From the NCBI GenBank assembly GCA_038229295.1, contig JBBROO010000018.1, positions 1-53,489 of the forward strand: a DNA stretch of 53,489 bases, written 5' to 3'. The stretch's first letter is position 1. Each line of letters starts with the position of its first letter. A model generated the notes under the pieces. The model saw nothing but the letters and a program-made list of their open reading frames with translations, ran no database searches and had not been told where the DNA came from. This DNA comes from JAJPGZ01 sp038229295 (GTDB taxonomy: Bacteria; Verrucomicrobiota; Verrucomicrobiia; Chthoniobacterales; UBA10450). Of the stretch, positions 40,622 to 48,611 are shown piece by piece. The position numbers and the translations under genes are program-made.

Positions 40622-41396
40622 AGCGCTCGCCCAGATAAAGCTGGCGGCTGATCGGGTCGCTAATCAGGAAATCTTTGGTGCCTTCGCTTTCGACGCGTCC
40701 CTCGAAAATCAAATACGCCCGGTCAACGATCGACAACGTCTCCCGCACATTGTGATCCGTAATCATGATGGCCAATCCGGATTTGCGCAGATTGACGATG
40801 ATCTGTTGCACATCGTAAACCGCGATCGGATCGACGCCGCTAAAGGGCTCATCGAGCATGAGCAACTTCGGCTTGGTGACTAACGAGCGCGCGATCGTTA
40901 GCCGCCGTTTCTCGCCGCCGCTTAAGGTCAGCGCCTGGTTCTTCGCGATACGCTCGATTCCGAATTGATGCAGCAGTTGCTCGCAGCGATTTTTCCTTTC
41001 CGCTTTGCTCAACGACAGCGTCTCGAGAATCGCCATGATGTTTTGCTCCACCGTCATCTTGCGAAAGATCGATTCCTCCTGCGGCAGATATCCCATGCCG
41101 AGACGCGCGCGCCGATGCATGGGAAAGCTCGTCACGTCCGTGCCGGAAAAAATTACGCGCCCGCTATTTGGCCTAACAAGGCCGACGATCATGTAAAAAC
41201 TGGTCGTCTTGCCCGCGCCGTTCGGACCCAGTAATCCGACAATTTCCCCCGCGCCGACGTTGAGGTCGACTCCGTTCACGACCGCGCGACCTCCGTAAAT
41301 CTTCACCAACTGCTCCACCGCCAGGACGTTGTCGATCTTGCCCGTCGTCGGCCCCGAAATTTTCGCGCTCACCGTCGTGGCGATGTCGTTAGCCAT
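40611..41396 (-). CDS. lptB: LPS export ABC transporter ATP-binding protein
   Basis: 261 residues. An N-terminal extension of about 25 residues precedes the ABC domain. Walker A GLLGPNGAGKTTSFYMIVGL, Q-loop LPQEESIFRKMTVEQN, signature LTLSGGEKRRLTIARSL, Walker B LLMLDEPFSGVDPIAV, and switch His ITDHNVRETLSIVDRAYLI. This pattern, including PQEESIFRKMTV and DHNVRETL, is that of LptB. It powers LPS extraction from the inner membrane with LptF/G and LptC (LptF/G are not in the window). It overlaps lptA by 8 bases. Confidence 0.95.
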   Translation of the reverse strand: MANDIATTVSAKISGPTTGKIDNVLAVEQLVKIYGGRAVVNGVDLNVGAGEIVGLLGPNGAGKTTSFYMIVGLVRPNSGRVIFSGTDVTSFPMHRRARLGMGYLPQEESIFRKMTVEQNIMAILETLSLSKAERKNRCEQLLHQFGIERIAKNQALTLSGGEKRRLTIARSLVTKPKLLMLDEPFSGVDPIAVYDVQQIIVNLRKSGLAIMITDHNVRETLSIVDRAYLIFEGRVESEGTKDFLISDPISRQLYLGERFKM

Positions 41397-42066
41397 GATT
41401 GCTTAGAAATTTCGACTTTGATTTGTGCGCCTTCTCTTTCTTCTCTTCGGGCTTGGCGTCACTCTTCGCTTCACCATTCTTTTTTTCGTCGCCATCTTTT
41501 GGTTCCTGCCGAATGTCGGTCCGGCTGGGCCCGTGCGTCGTCAATTGACCCGCCTGATTAATCACCATGACCGTATCGGGACTGGTCGCCACGTGCGTAT
41601 TCAATCCCTGTTGCACGCGCGGTGTTCCGGTCAATTCTACATTCCCAGTTGCAGCAAGATAGTTCGCTTTGTCGGATCGCCCGACCGCGCGCGTCGGCGG
41701 CCCGCCATTCGGATCCGGCCGGTCGCGCACCACGCCCACATTCCCTTCCGCCAGCGCGCGCTCGAGTCCCTGATTCTCGCCTTTACCGATGAACACCGTC
41801 AATTTGTCCGATTGTAAATTGAATCGCGGATCGGTCACCTTCACGTGCCCGCTAAAAATGCCCGTGCTTTTGTTGGAATCGAAAAACGCTTCGTCTGCAA
41901 AAATTTCCGTCGTGATCGGCTCGCCGGATTTGGTTGCGTCCGTGCCCATGAATTTATTGATCGGATTTTGCGCTTTGTCGGATTTGTTCGCCGGAGACGG
42001 TGTCGCGTTCTGCGCGACCAGCGGTGTCCCTGCCAGCATCAACAACATGATAGCCCACGTTTTCAT
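41389..42066 (-). CDS. lptA: LptA/OstA-like periplasmic LPS transport protein
   Basis: 225 residues. Signal peptide MKTWAIMLLMLAGTPLVAQN. OstA/LptA beta-jellyroll repeats: TTEIFADEAFFDSNKSTGIF followed by SGHVKVTDPRFNLQSDKLTV, RALAEGNVGVVRDRPD, ANYLAATGNVELTGTPRV. A Lys/Glu-rich C-terminal tail of about 50 residues is unusual compared with E. coli LptA. It is predicted to bridge LPS across the periplasm. It overlaps lptC (ATGA) and lptB (8 bases), so the operon is translationally coupled. Confidence 0.85.
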   Translation of the reverse strand: MKTWAIMLLMLAGTPLVAQNATPSPANKSDKAQNPINKFMGTDATKSGEPITTEIFADEAFFDSNKSTGIFSGHVKVTDPRFNLQSDKLTVFIGKGENQGLERALAEGNVGVVRDRPDPNGGPPTRAVGRSDKANYLAATGNVELTGTPRVQQGLNTHVATSPDTVMVINQAGQLTTHGPSRTDIRQEPKDGDEKKNGEAKSDAKPEEKKEKAHKSKSKFLSNHG

Positions 42067-42620
42067 TCGTTAGGCTTCTCCAGAAGATGTGATTGATCGG
42101 TAATGACCATTTTCACGTGGCCGATCAATCGCCCGGTCCGCGTGTTGGTATCGAACTGCACGGTGTCGCCGACGACATTGAAATCGGCGCGCTTGATCGT
42201 CGCTCGGTCCTGCGAAGCCAGGATGCGCGTGTCCAAATCAAACACCGACGTTTGCATGTCGATCTGTAAATCCACGCCGTTTGCCGGGGTAAATGTGGTA
42301 ATCTTCAAATTCTGAAAGCCGACATGTTGCTGGTCGATCCTGCGAGCCGTGCCCGCTTCAAACTTGCCCACGAGATGGCCATCCTTATCGAAGTCCGGCA
42401 AAACCAGGCCCTTCGCTTCGTGACCGATCGGTAATGGAATGTTCGTTAGGCTTTGCTCACCCGGTGACGCGCTGGCCGAAGCGGAAGACAACGCTTTCTT
42501 CTTGCGACCTTTTCCTTTGTCCGGGTCGGCCACCGCTCGCTCGCTCGCAGACAAGATCGACAAGGCAAAGATCGACAATAAGTAAGCAAGCGCAGCGCGC
42601 CTGCTACGCAACGGCAGCAT
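42063..42620 (-). CDS. lptC: LptC-related LPS export protein
   Basis: 185 residues. An N-terminal hydrophobic segment (LAYLLSIFALSILSASERAV) acts as signal or anchor, then a Ser/Lys-rich linker. An OstA-like domain follows: LPDFDKDGHLVGKFEAGTAR, HVGFQNLKITTFTPANGVDL, DTRILASQDRATIKRADFNV and FDTNTRTGRLIGHVKM. Position between kdsA and lptA supports LptC, although similarity to E. coli LptC is weak and a second LptA-like protein is possible. Overlaps kdsA by 17 bases. Two 10-mers are 15 bases apart in the signal region (42553 and 42568). Confidence 0.75.
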   Translation of the reverse strand: MLPLRSRRAALAYLLSIFALSILSASERAVADPDKGKGRKKKALSSASASASPGEQSLTNIPLPIGHEAKGLVLPDFDKDGHLVGKFEAGTARRIDQQHVGFQNLKITTFTPANGVDLQIDMQTSVFDLDTRILASQDRATIKRADFNVVGDTVQFDTNTRTGRLIGHVKMVITDQSHLLEKPNE

Positions 42621-43419
42621 GAATTGCTTTTAACATGCGCAGATGCTTCGGCAAATTCTTTAGCGGAATCTGGTTCGGCCCGTCCGACAAAGCCCGCGCC
42701 GGGTTCTCGTGCACCTCCATGAAAATCCCATCGCACCCCGTCGCCATCGCCGCGCGCGCCAGCACCGGCGCGAGGTCACCATCGCCCGAAGTCGCGTCCC
42801 CGGCTCCGCCCGGCTTCTGGACCGAATGCGTCGCATCGAAAATGACGCGATAACCTTTTTCGCGCATCCAATAGAGCGAACGCATATCGGCCACAAGATT
42901 GTTATACCCGAACGTCGTGCCGCGTTCGGTGAAACAAAACTGGTCGTTCCCAAACGCGATCAACTTCTCCGCGATGTTCTTCACGTCCCACGGCGCCAGA
43001 AATTGTCCCTTCTTCACATTGACCGCGCGCCCCGTTTCGGCGGCCGCTCTTAATAGATCGGTTTGCCGGCAAAGAAACGCCGGGATTTGCAACATGTCGA
43101 TCTTACCGCCGGCAATTTCGGCTTCGTTAGGCGAATGCACATCCGTCGTCACCGGAATTTTTAATTCGCGCCCGATCTCGGAAAGAATCTCGCAACCTTC
43201 CTGCACACCGACTCCGCGAAACGAGCGCACCGAGGTGCGGTTCGCTTTGTCATACGAGGCCTTGAAGATAAGATCGACATCTTCCTTCGCGCAGATCTTG
43301 GAAATCTCCTGCGCCATACGCCAAACGAACTTCTCCGACTCAATCACGCACGGTCCGAGAATAAACACCGGACGTTTTCCGCCCAATCTGACGTTACCCA
43401 CCTGCAAGGCTTTTGGCAT
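42604..43419 (-). CDS. kdsA: 3-deoxy-8-phosphooctulonate (KDO-8-P) synthase
   Basis: 271 residues. Motifs: FILGPCVIESEKFVWRMAQE, LIFKASYDKANRTSVRSFRG, PVTTDVHSPNEAE, LQIPAFLCRQTDLLRAAAET, VKKGQFLAPWDVKNIAEKL, CFTERGTTFGYNNLVADMRS and IFDATHSVQKPGGAGDATSG. These are KdsA features (condensation of arabinose-5-phosphate with PEP). The Cys in GPCVIE at the metal site suggests a metal-dependent class II enzyme. It heads the kdsA-lptC-lptA-lptB operon, linking KDO supply to LPS export. Confidence 0.95.
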   Translation of the reverse strand: MPKALQVGNVRLGGKRPVFILGPCVIESEKFVWRMAQEISKICAKEDVDLIFKASYDKANRTSVRSFRGVGVQEGCEILSEIGRELKIPVTTDVHSPNEAEIAGGKIDMLQIPAFLCRQTDLLRAAAETGRAVNVKKGQFLAPWDVKNIAEKLIAFGNDQFCFTERGTTFGYNNLVADMRSLYWMREKGYRVIFDATHSVQKPGGAGDATSGDGDLAPVLARAAMATGCDGIFMEVHENPARALSDGPNQIPLKNLPKHLRMLKAIHAAVA

Positions 43420-43433
43420 GTCTCTTAGGAAAG

Positions 43434-43472
43434 CAGGAAAGCAGGAATTTTAAACAGGTTCCTGCTTTCCTG
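43434..43472 (-). terminator. Strong perfect hairpin at the 3' end of the TIGR02206-type gene
   Basis: CAGGAAAGCAGGAA (43434-43447) and TTCCTGCTTTCCTG (43459-43472) are perfect 14-base complements around an 11-base loop. Read on the minus strand it is followed by TCCTAAGAG, not a T-run, so it may slow polymerase or protect the mRNA end, or be a dispersed repeat, rather than an intrinsic terminator. It separates the membrane-protein gene from kdsA. Confidence 0.5.
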
Positions 43473-44190
43473 CGTTCCTGCGCGATTTTCCTCTGGCAAG
43501 ATCGACAATCGCAAACGGCGCGTAGAGCGCGAGGAAGAAGAGCAACGCGATACCGTGCATCTGCACCAAATAAAGTGGACGCGAGTCGGAGAGAAAACTC
43601 AAAATCGAAAACGCTTCCGGTTTGTGCAGGAGAAATCCGTAGTTAAATCCGGTATAAGCGTCAGCCATCATGGTGATGACGAAATAAAGTTCCGTCCACG
43701 CGAACACGCGCAAGATCGACATCGGATACGGGCGGTATCTGTGCACGAGCATGAGGAAAGCGACGCCGATGATGATGCCGCAATGCGAAACGAAAAAACT
43801 GATGAAGCGAAAATCCGGGAAACCGAAGCGGAGATTTGGCGTGAGAAAAGCCTGGAGCGTTCCGCCGAGTCCCCAGAAATAAGCGACCTCAAACCACCGC
43901 TGATTTCCCGACAACATCGCGACGATGACCACGACCATTCCCCAATCGCAAAGTTGAAGCGGAAGGACTTGTTTCCAACTGACCGCGCCGAAGCGAGGAA
44001 CCAGCGCCAGAAAAGTGACGTATATAATAATGAGCAGGGCGGAGATCGAGAGAACAATCGCCCGCTCGGCTCGCGCCGGCGATTTTGATCGGCGCACTGT
44101 CGCCGCCAGAAGAAACGGCAACGCGATGGTCACGGCGATAACGATGAGATGCGCGAAACCGTAGGCGTGAAATGCGGGAGGCTCGCTCAT
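43450..44190 (-). CDS. YwaF/TIGR02206-family integral membrane protein
   Basis: 246 residues from the ATG at 44190. Seven hydrophobic segments, including FAHLIVIAVTIALPFLLAAT, IVLSISALLIIIYVTFLALV, LPLQLCDWGMVVVIVAMLSG, FWGLGGTLQAFLTPNLRFGF, FRFISFFVSHCGIIIGVAFL and GIALLFFLALYAPFAIVDLA. LPLQLCDW and the HxG... pattern match the TIGR02206 family, whose function is unknown. The last codons fall in the hairpin at 43434-43472. The start is preceded at 3 bases by a 10-mer. The USP gene lies 22 bases upstream on the same strand. Confidence 0.8.
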   Translation of the reverse strand: MSEPPAFHAYGFAHLIVIAVTIALPFLLAATVRRSKSPARAERAIVLSISALLIIIYVTFLALVPRFGAVSWKQVLPLQLCDWGMVVVIVAMLSGNQRWFEVAYFWGLGGTLQAFLTPNLRFGFPDFRFISFFVSHCGIIIGVAFLMLVHRYRPYPMSILRVFAWTELYFVITMMADAYTGFNYGFLLHKPEAFSILSFLSDSRPLYLVQMHGIALLFFLALYAPFAIVDLARGKSRRNAGKQEPV

Positions 44191-44212
44191 CGCAAGATCG
44201 ACAATCAACAAG

Positions 44213-45031
44213 TCAGCGGATCAGCCAGAGATTGCACGGAATGATGTCGGTGATCCACGCGATGTTGCTGGGAAGCGATTGATCGCTCGACGGCTCGACC
44301 GGGACGACGAGCAAGTCCGCTTCGATCGATTGCACAAAATCCGCGGCCGCAAATCCGGTATTGCCGCGAATGCATCGCGCTTCGATCGGCACTTTGGTGT
44401 CGCCGGCGCTCAAGACGAATTTCTCCAGCTCGATCTCTTCATCATCGTCCGTTTTCACTTTGTCGCCTTCTTCGGCCTGGAGCGAAGCGCGCGCCTGATC
44501 GAACGATGTGATGACGCGGATGACATGAAGACGCTCGCTCTCTTCGGCGGAAGCGAGCTGGAAAGTTTTTTGGAGAGCAGCGCGGGCGTGATCGGAATAC
44601 TCGGCGACGAACACAATCTTGCGCAGCGGCTTCGGTTCGATCTCGGGCCGAGTGAAAAGCATGACCGAGCAAGCCGCTTCGCGAACGAGCCGACGCGCGA
44701 CGTTGCCGAGAAATTGATGGAGCACGACTTGTTTCTCGAGCGCGCCGGCGACGATCATGTCGATCTTGCGTTCGACCAGCGCATCCAAAATTCCGGCGGC
44801 CGGATCGTCGTGCTGTCGATAGTGAATGGTCGAATCCAATGGCAGCGACAATTGCCCGAGCACCTCGCGAAATTTCGCGGTGGTCTCGTCACTTTTCTCG
44901 CCGACGTAAATCAATTGCAGCTCGCAGGAAAACCGTTGCTGAATTCGTTTTGCTTCAGCCAGCACCTGGACAAAGCGCGGGGAGAACGTGCTGGCCACGG
45001 CGATGGTGCAATAAGGCGTCGGGCTGGACAT
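44213..45031 (-). CDS. Tandem universal stress protein
   Basis: 272 residues composed of two USP-like halves. The first (about 1-130: CTIAVASTFSPRFVQVLAEA, AGILDALVERKIDMIVAGAL, LGNVARRLVREAACSVMLFT) shows the nucleotide-loop pattern G-x9-S/A. The second (about 138-272: KIVFVAEYSDHARAALQKTF, VQSIEADLLVVPV) is more degenerate. USP proteins are soluble, dimeric, often ATP-binding and induced by starvation. Probably co-transcribed with the membrane protein downstream. Function beyond stress survival is unknown. Confidence 0.8.
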   Translation of the reverse strand: MSSPTPYCTIAVASTFSPRFVQVLAEAKRIQQRFSCELQLIYVGEKSDETTAKFREVLGQLSLPLDSTIHYRQHDDPAAGILDALVERKIDMIVAGALEKQVVLHQFLGNVARRLVREAACSVMLFTRPEIEPKPLRKIVFVAEYSDHARAALQKTFQLASAEESERLHVIRVITSFDQARASLQAEEGDKVKTDDDEEIELEKFVLSAGDTKVPIEARCIRGNTGFAAADFVQSIEADLLVVPVEPSSDQSLPSNIAWITDIIPCNLWLIR

Positions 45032-45082
45032 GGCGGCGAGAATCTTCGGCCATCGTCGTTCTTCGGCAACTCACCTTTGCGT

Positions 45083-45204
45083 TGTCATCCCGAGCCGCGC
45101 CAGACGGCGAGGGATCTCACCACTTCCATCGATCACGCAGGGTAGCTTGTGTGGTCATTCGACAATTGTGAGGTCCTTCGTCGTCTGCGCGACTCAGGAT
45201 GACA
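45083..45204. repeat. REP-like inverted pair between USP and coaD
   Basis: TTGTCATCCCGAGCCGCGCC with GAGGGATCTCACCAC at the left, and GTGAGGTCCTTCGTCGTCTG with ACTCAGGATGACAG at the right, form an imperfect inverted repeat of the 'HPERSEGPR' family. The rest of the gap 45032-45273 holds no ORF. A possible coaD promoter is not clear. Confidence 0.6.
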
Positions 45205-45273
45205 GATTGCACGCGGAGACGACTGGGAAATCCCCGCGTTTGCTGTTTGCGGTTTGCTGTTTCATTTTCTGCC

Positions 45274-45753
45274 ATGCGGCGCGCGATTTATCCCGGCAGC
45301 TTTGATCCTGTAACGAACGGTCATCTCGACGTGATCGAGCGGGCGCGAAAACTTTTTGACGAAGTGATCGTCTCCGTGGCGCACAACGACGAGAAGTTGC
45401 CGCTCTTTACGCTGCAAGAGCGTCTCGATCTTTTGCAGGAAACGATCGGTAAGATCGACAATGTACGCATCGCGAAGTTCGACGGATTGCTCGTTGATTT
45501 CGCGGTTAGCGAAAAGGCAAACGCGGTTATCCGTGGGTTGCACGCCATCTCGGATTTCGAATTCGAATTTCAAATGGCGCTGATGAATCGCACGCTCGAA
45601 AGCAGGGTGGAGACGATTTTTCTGATGCCGAAAGAGGAATACACTTACTTAAGTTCGCGCATCGTGAAAGAAATCGCGCGACTCGGCGGCGATGTTTCCA
45701 AATTTGTGCCCGCGCCGGTGGCGAAAGTTTTGCAGGCGAAATTCGCGCGATGA
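45274..45753 (+). CDS. coaD: Phosphopantetheine adenylyltransferase
   Basis: 159 residues from the ATG at 45274, the normal length. RRAIYPGSFDPVTNGHLDVI contains the TxGH nucleotidyltransferase motif. FDGLLVDFAVSEKANAVIRG and LHAISDFEFEFQMALMNRTL and YLSSRIVKEIARLGGDVSKF complete the CoaD pattern (ISSR-like SSR). It makes dephospho-CoA in the fourth step of CoA synthesis. It overlaps the DUF177 gene by 4 bases (ATGA). A 10-mer encodes GKIDNV. Confidence 0.96.
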   Translation: MRRAIYPGSFDPVTNGHLDVIERARKLFDEVIVSVAHNDEKLPLFTLQERLDLLQETIGKIDNVRIAKFDGLLVDFAVSEKANAVIRGLHAISDFEFEFQMALMNRTLESRVETIFLMPKEEYTYLSSRIVKEIARLGGDVSKFVPAPVAKVLQAKFAR

Positions 45754-46211
45754 AGATTCATCTCAAACAGATTGGCGCCGACGGGCTGCACCTGGAAGGC
45801 GAGGAAGAATGTCCGATTCCAGAATTAGAAGCAGACGGAGTTCGCTGCGTCGGGCCGCTGCGTTACAAGATCGACATCGGGCTTTCCGGCGATGCGCTTT
45901 GGGCGAATGGTTCGTTAGCCCAACCGGTCGAAGTGAGTTGCGTTTCGTGTCTGGAGAAATTCGTGCACGAGATCACGGTCCCGGCGTTTGCGGTGCTCAC
46001 GGAATTAGGCGGACCGGAGACGGTCGATCTTACGCCGTTTGTGCGGGAAGATATTTTGCTGAACTTGCCGGCTTATCCGCATTGCGATCGCGAGGGAGAT
46101 CGAAAATGCAAAGGGCCGAAGATTGAACTGATTGCCGCCGACACGGCGGTCGGCGAAGCGAAGCGCGAACACGATTGGGAAGCGCTCGATAAATTAAAGC
46201 TGCGGAAATGA
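45750..46211 (+). CDS. YceD/DUF177-family protein
   Basis: 153 residues. A central CVSCLEKF motif resembles the CxxCL zinc-like pair of DUF177, followed by acidic LTPFVREDILLNLPAYPHCD and KCKGP. It lies directly upstream of rpmF, as is usual for yceD, which has been linked to ribosome/rRNA maturation. The start overlaps the coaD stop (ATGA). The 10-mer occurs twice (KIDIG and VDLT). Confidence 0.85.
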   Translation: MKIHLKQIGADGLHLEGEEECPIPELEADGVRCVGPLRYKIDIGLSGDALWANGSLAQPVEVSCVSCLEKFVHEITVPAFAVLTELGGPETVDLTPFVREDILLNLPAYPHCDREGDRKCKGPKIELIAADTAVGEAKREHDWEALDKLKLRK

Positions 46212-46292
46212 GTTGTAGCTGCCGCCGTCACTGGCGGCAGGGTGTGAAAATATCCGCGGGCCCTGCCGCCAGAGACGGCGGCAGCTACAACG
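46212..46292. repeat. GTTGTAGCTGCCGCC inverted-repeat hairpin, copy 2
   Basis: GTTGTAGCTGCCGCCGTCAC followed by TGGCGGCAGGG, and CCCTGCCGCCAGAGACGGCG followed by GCAGCTACAAC, form arms of about 31 bases. Starts at the DUF177 stop and ends 43 bases before rpmF. A single-arm relative (CTGCCGCCAGAGATGGCGG) lies at 46521-46554, between rpmF and plsX, so rpmF is bracketed by this repeat family. Confidence 0.85.
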
Positions 46293-46335
46293 CGATTTGT
46301 TTTTTTCCGATTCCCTGCTTTGGTAAGCGGCTCTT

Positions 46336-46518
46336 ATGGGAGTTCCCAAACGCAAAACTTCGAAGATGCGCTTGCGCACGCGCAAAGCGGCGAATGCATG
46401 GCATGCATCGCCGTTGAACAAATGTTCGCAATGCGGCAGCACAACGCGGTCGCACGCCGCCTGTCCGAGCTGCGGTTATTATCGCGGCCGGCAAGTGCTG
46501 ACGATCAGCGGCAAGTAA
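46336..46518 (+). CDS. rpmF: 50S ribosomal protein L32
   Basis: 60 residues, normal length. Start MGVPKRKTSKMRLRTRKAAN and a four-cysteine zinc ribbon, CSQCGS then CPSCGYYRGRQVL, identify L32 of the zinc-binding type. Between DUF177 and plsX, the order found in many bacteria. Confidence 0.96.
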   Translation: MGVPKRKTSKMRLRTRKAANAWHASPLNKCSQCGSTTRSHAACPSCGYYRGRQVLTISGK

Positions 46519-46520
46519 TG

Positions 46521-46554
46521 ATCTGCCGCCAGAGATGGCGGAGGCTACAACTTT
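46521..46554. repeat. Single arm of the GTTGTAGCTGCCGCC repeat between rpmF and plsX
   Basis: TCTGCCGCCAGAGATGGCGG followed by AGGCTACAACT. It folds as a short hairpin (CCGCCA/TGGCGG) and may serve as an attenuator between rpmF and plsX. No T-run follows. Confidence 0.6.
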
Positions 46555-46594
46555 CGTTTTGCATTGAGCGCGTAATCTTCGCAGAATTCCTCTC

Positions 46595-47626
46595 GTGAAG
46601 ATCGCCTTGGATGCGATGGGCGGCGATTTCGGTCCGTCCGCTTTGGTACCCGGCGCCGTGATGGCGCTCCGGGAATATCCGCGCATCACCAAACTTTTCC
46701 TGGTCGGCGACACCGCGCAAATCGAAGCGGAGCTGAAGAAGGCGGGATGCAATGATAGACGCGTCGAGATAGTTCACACTACCCAAGTGGTGGAGATGAA
46801 TGACAAGGCGGTGGAAGCGGTGCGTCGGAAAAAAGATTCGTCGATCAGTCGCGCTGTCGATCTTGTGAAACACGACAAGGCGGAGGCGGTCGTTAGTGCG
46901 GGTCACACGGGCGCGGCCGTCGCGGCGAGCGCGATCAAACTTCGCACGCTGCCGGGGATCGATCGGCCGGGCATCGCCGCGGTGTTGCCAACGGAAAGGA
47001 ATGTTTTTGTCCTCATCGATGCGGGCGCAAACATCGATGCGCGCCCGGAGCATTTGCTGCAATACGCCTTCATGGGCTCGGTTTATTCGAGCCACGTTCT
47101 CGGTTACAAAAATCCAACCGTCGGTCTGATTTCGTTAGGCGAAGAAGACGCCAAGGGCAACGAAGTGACGAAGGAGGTTTTCAAGATGCTGAAAAAGAGT
47201 TCGCTCAATTTTGTCGGCAATATCGAAGGCCGCCATTTGTTCGAGGAGCCAGTCGAAGTGGTGGTGTGCGACGGATTCGTCGGCAACGTGATTTTGAAAA
47301 CGTGCGAATCAATTTCGGTCGCGATCTTCACCTGGTTGAAGCACGAACTGATGCGCACGCCCATGCGCAAAGTCGGAGCGTTCCTGGCGCGGGAATCGTT
47401 TCGCACCATTCGCGACAAAACGAATTACGAGGAATACGGCGGCAGTCCGCTTCTCGGCGTGAACGGGATTTGCATCATCGCGCACGGCTCGAGCACGCCA
47501 CTTGCGATCAAGAATGCGTTGCGCGTCGCGGCCGAGTCGATTGAACAACAGGTGAACCCGCATATCGTCGAGGAGATTCGCCGTTATCATGAAACGACAG
47601 CCTCGCTCGAGCCCGCGCTCAGCTAA
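46595..47626 (+). CDS. plsX: Phosphate acyltransferase PlsX
   Basis: 343 residues from a GTG. IALDAMGGDFGPSALVPGAV at the start, VVSAGHTGAAVAASAIKLRT, NVFVLIDAGANIDARPEHLL, GLISLGEEDAKGNEVTKEVF, VVVCDGFVGNVILKTCES and YGGSPLLGVNGICIIAHGSS are PlsX signatures. It makes acyl-phosphate from acyl-ACP for phospholipid synthesis. Overlaps fabH by 38 bases. A 10-mer encodes AVDLVK. Confidence 0.96.
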   Translation: MKIALDAMGGDFGPSALVPGAVMALREYPRITKLFLVGDTAQIEAELKKAGCNDRRVEIVHTTQVVEMNDKAVEAVRRKKDSSISRAVDLVKHDKAEAVVSAGHTGAAVAASAIKLRTLPGIDRPGIAAVLPTERNVFVLIDAGANIDARPEHLLQYAFMGSVYSSHVLGYKNPTVGLISLGEEDAKGNEVTKEVFKMLKKSSLNFVGNIEGRHLFEEPVEVVVCDGFVGNVILKTCESISVAIFTWLKHELMRTPMRKVGAFLARESFRTIRDKTNYEEYGGSPLLGVNGICIIAHGSSTPLAIKNALRVAAESIEQQVNPHIVEEIRRYHETTASLEPALS

Positions 47627-48611
47627 ATCGCAACGCACTGTTTCGATCGTTGGGACCGGCAGTTATACACCGGAAAAACGCCTAACGAACGCCGACCTTT
47701 CGCGCATGGTCGACACGTCAGACGAATGGATCACGACTCGCACCGGAATTAAGGAGCGGCGCATCGCCGCGAAAGACGAGCAGACCAGCGACATGGCGGC
47801 GAAGGCCGCGCTCAAGGCGCTCGAGCAGGCGGAAGTGAAACCGGAAGATGTCGATCTTATCCTCGTCGCCACGGCCACACCCGACATGTTGTTTCCGGCG
47901 ACGGCCTGTTTCGTTCAGAAAAAAATCGGCGCCAGGAACGCGGCTTGTCTCGACATCTCCGCGGCGTGCGCCGGGTTCCTGTTCGGAATTGAGATCGCGC
48001 AACAATTCATCACCTCGCACACGCACGACACCGTGCTCGTGATCGGCGCCGAAAAATTAACCTCGATTACGAATTGGAACGATCGCAACACCTGCGTGCT
48101 CTTCGGCGACGGCGCGGGCGCGGCCGTGTTGCAACATCGTGGACGGGCGCATGGTGTAATCAGCACACACATCGGCAGCGACGGCGACTTCACCGACATC
48201 CTGTTCATGCCCGGCGGCGGTTCGAATTGCCCGATCACAAAAGAGAATGTCGATCTTAACCTCGCGACCATCCACATGCTCGGGAAGGAAGTTTACAAGC
48301 AAGCCGTCACCGCCATGCTCAGCGCGGCCAAAAAAGCGCTCGAGCAAGCTGGCCTAACGATCGATGACATCGCCTGCGTCATTCCGCATCAAGCCAATCT
48401 GCGCATCATCGAAGCGATTGCCGATCGCCTGAAAATTCCGCTCGAAAAATTTTACGTGAATCTCGACAAGTATGGCAACACTTCGGCCGCGGCCGTCGCG
48501 ATGGCGCTCGACGAAGCGAATCGCAGCGGACGCATCAAGCACGGCGATTATGTTTTGATGGTTGTGTTTGGCGGCGGGTTGACCTGGGCGAGCACAGTCA
48601 TCGAATGGTGA
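47589..48611 (+). CDS. fabH: 3-oxoacyl-ACP synthase III
   Basis: 340 residues. GTGSYTPEKRLTN, VDTSDEWITTRTGIKERRIA, the catalytic Cys in ACLDISAACAGFLFG, His in CVIPHQANLRIIEAIA and Asn in DKYGNTSAAAVAMALDEA form the complete triad of the FabH condensing enzyme that starts fatty-acid chains. The first about 17 residues, a basic Ser/Arg stretch, overlap plsX; a later start (for instance near TVSIVGTG) is possible. It overlaps the cyclase gene by 7 bases. Two 10-mers encode VDLI and VDLN. Confidence 0.95.
   Translation: MKRQPRSSPRSAKSQRTVSIVGTGSYTPEKRLTNADLSRMVDTSDEWITTRTGIKERRIAAKDEQTSDMAAKAALKALEQAEVKPEDVDLILVATATPDMLFPATACFVQKKIGARNAACLDISAACAGFLFGIEIAQQFITSHTHDTVLVIGAEKLTSITNWNDRNTCVLFGDGAGAAVLQHRGRAHGVISTHIGSDGDFTDILFMPGGGSNCPITKENVDLNLATIHMLGKEVYKQAVTAMLSAAKKALEQAGLTIDDIACVIPHQANLRIIEAIADRLKIPLEKFYVNLDKYGNTSAAAVAMALDEANRSGRIKHGDYVLMVVFGGGLTWASTVIEW

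Noticed and set aside
44279..45145. Long + strand open frame of 288 codons
   Set aside because: Antisense to the tandem USP gene, which has family-like motifs. No domain in the alternative frame.
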